Made by a program: the position numbers and the translations under genes. From Kuschelorhynchus macadamiae (taxonomy: Eukaryota; Arthropoda; Insecta; Coleoptera; Curculionidae), in the NCBI GenBank assembly GCA_030620095.1, contig JAUTXW010003840.1:558001-622000 (forward strand): a stretch of DNA of 64,000 bases. The letters are read 5' to 3'. The notes beneath the pieces were generated by a model. The model did not search any database. It was not told where the DNA came from and saw only the letters and a list, made by a program, of their open reading frames with translations. Below are positions 63,865 through 64,000 of the stretch, piece by piece; the stretch's first letter is position 1; each line of letters opens with the position of its first letter.

Positions 63865-64000
63865 TTTGCAAAACAAAACGATTATACTGAATAACAAAAA
63901 CAAACACAGGTGGCTTGACGTCCGTTCGGAAATCTTCAGTGATACCCACACAAACGATGTCGTTCGTACAGAAGCGTTCGAATCGCGGTTAATAGTTGTA

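Overview
This is a eukaryotic nuclear window. It is strongly AT-rich, its genes contain GT-AG introns, there are no bacterial-style operons, and transposable elements are very dense. The host genes look like insect orthologues, and the mix of mobile elements (Tc1/mariner, piggyBac, P-like, hAT, Jockey/CR1-type LINEs, Ty3/Gypsy) fits an insect, probably a beetle. The order is inferred, not shown. No tRNA, rRNA or CRISPR array was recognised.

Four host genes can be supported. A GPI mannosyltransferase 2 (PIGV-type) lies on the minus strand at 9.8-11.3 kb. Head-to-head with it is a three-exon SDAD1 ribosome-assembly gene on the plus strand at 14.0-16.9 kb. An intronless multi-membrane RING E3 ligase resembling RNF26 lies on the minus strand at 23.2-24.3 kb. 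A ten-exon Ran GTPase-activating protein gene runs on the minus strand from 46.4 kb to 27.5 kb. Its last 47-codon exon is separated from exon 9 by a 13-kb intron filled with transposons. A small intronless RING-finger reading frame at 49.6-50.0 kb may be a fifth gene.

Layout: 0.7-3.0 kb, broken mariner-like element with very long inverted repeats; 4.0-9.4 kb, hAT-like ends with an 8-bp target duplication enclosing nested LINE relics; 9.8-16.9 kb, PIGV and SDAD1; 17.2-19.7 kb, complete but mutated piggyBac element; 21.1-21.5 kb, LINE relic; 23.2-24.3 kb, RNF26-like gene; 24.6-26.8 kb, three copies of a SINE-like repeat; 27.5-46.4 kb, RanGAP, with a second mariner and at least six LINEs in intron 9 and a broken multi-copy transposase-like gene in intron 5; 46.6-47.1 kb, another SINE copy just upstream of RanGAP; 47.3-48.0 kb, inverted pair of coding-like segments; 48.8 kb, a short TTAGG array; 50.9-54.5 kb, LINEs, including one with a long intact reverse transcriptase; 55.1-59.3 kb, a spliced P-like (THAP) transposon; 59.7-60.9 kb, hAT relic; 61.0-61.5 kb, Ty3/Gypsy tail; 61.5-63.9 kb, a 164-base A run and a second piggyBac element.

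The host genes are unrelated housekeeping functions (GPI anchor synthesis, ribosome assembly, ubiquitin ligation, Ran-dependent transport) and do not form a pathway. The window mainly records repeated waves of mobile elements around and inside housekeeping genes. The least explained items are the SINE-like family, the transposase-like gene in RanGAP intron 5 and the inverted coding-like pair at 47.3/47.9 kb.
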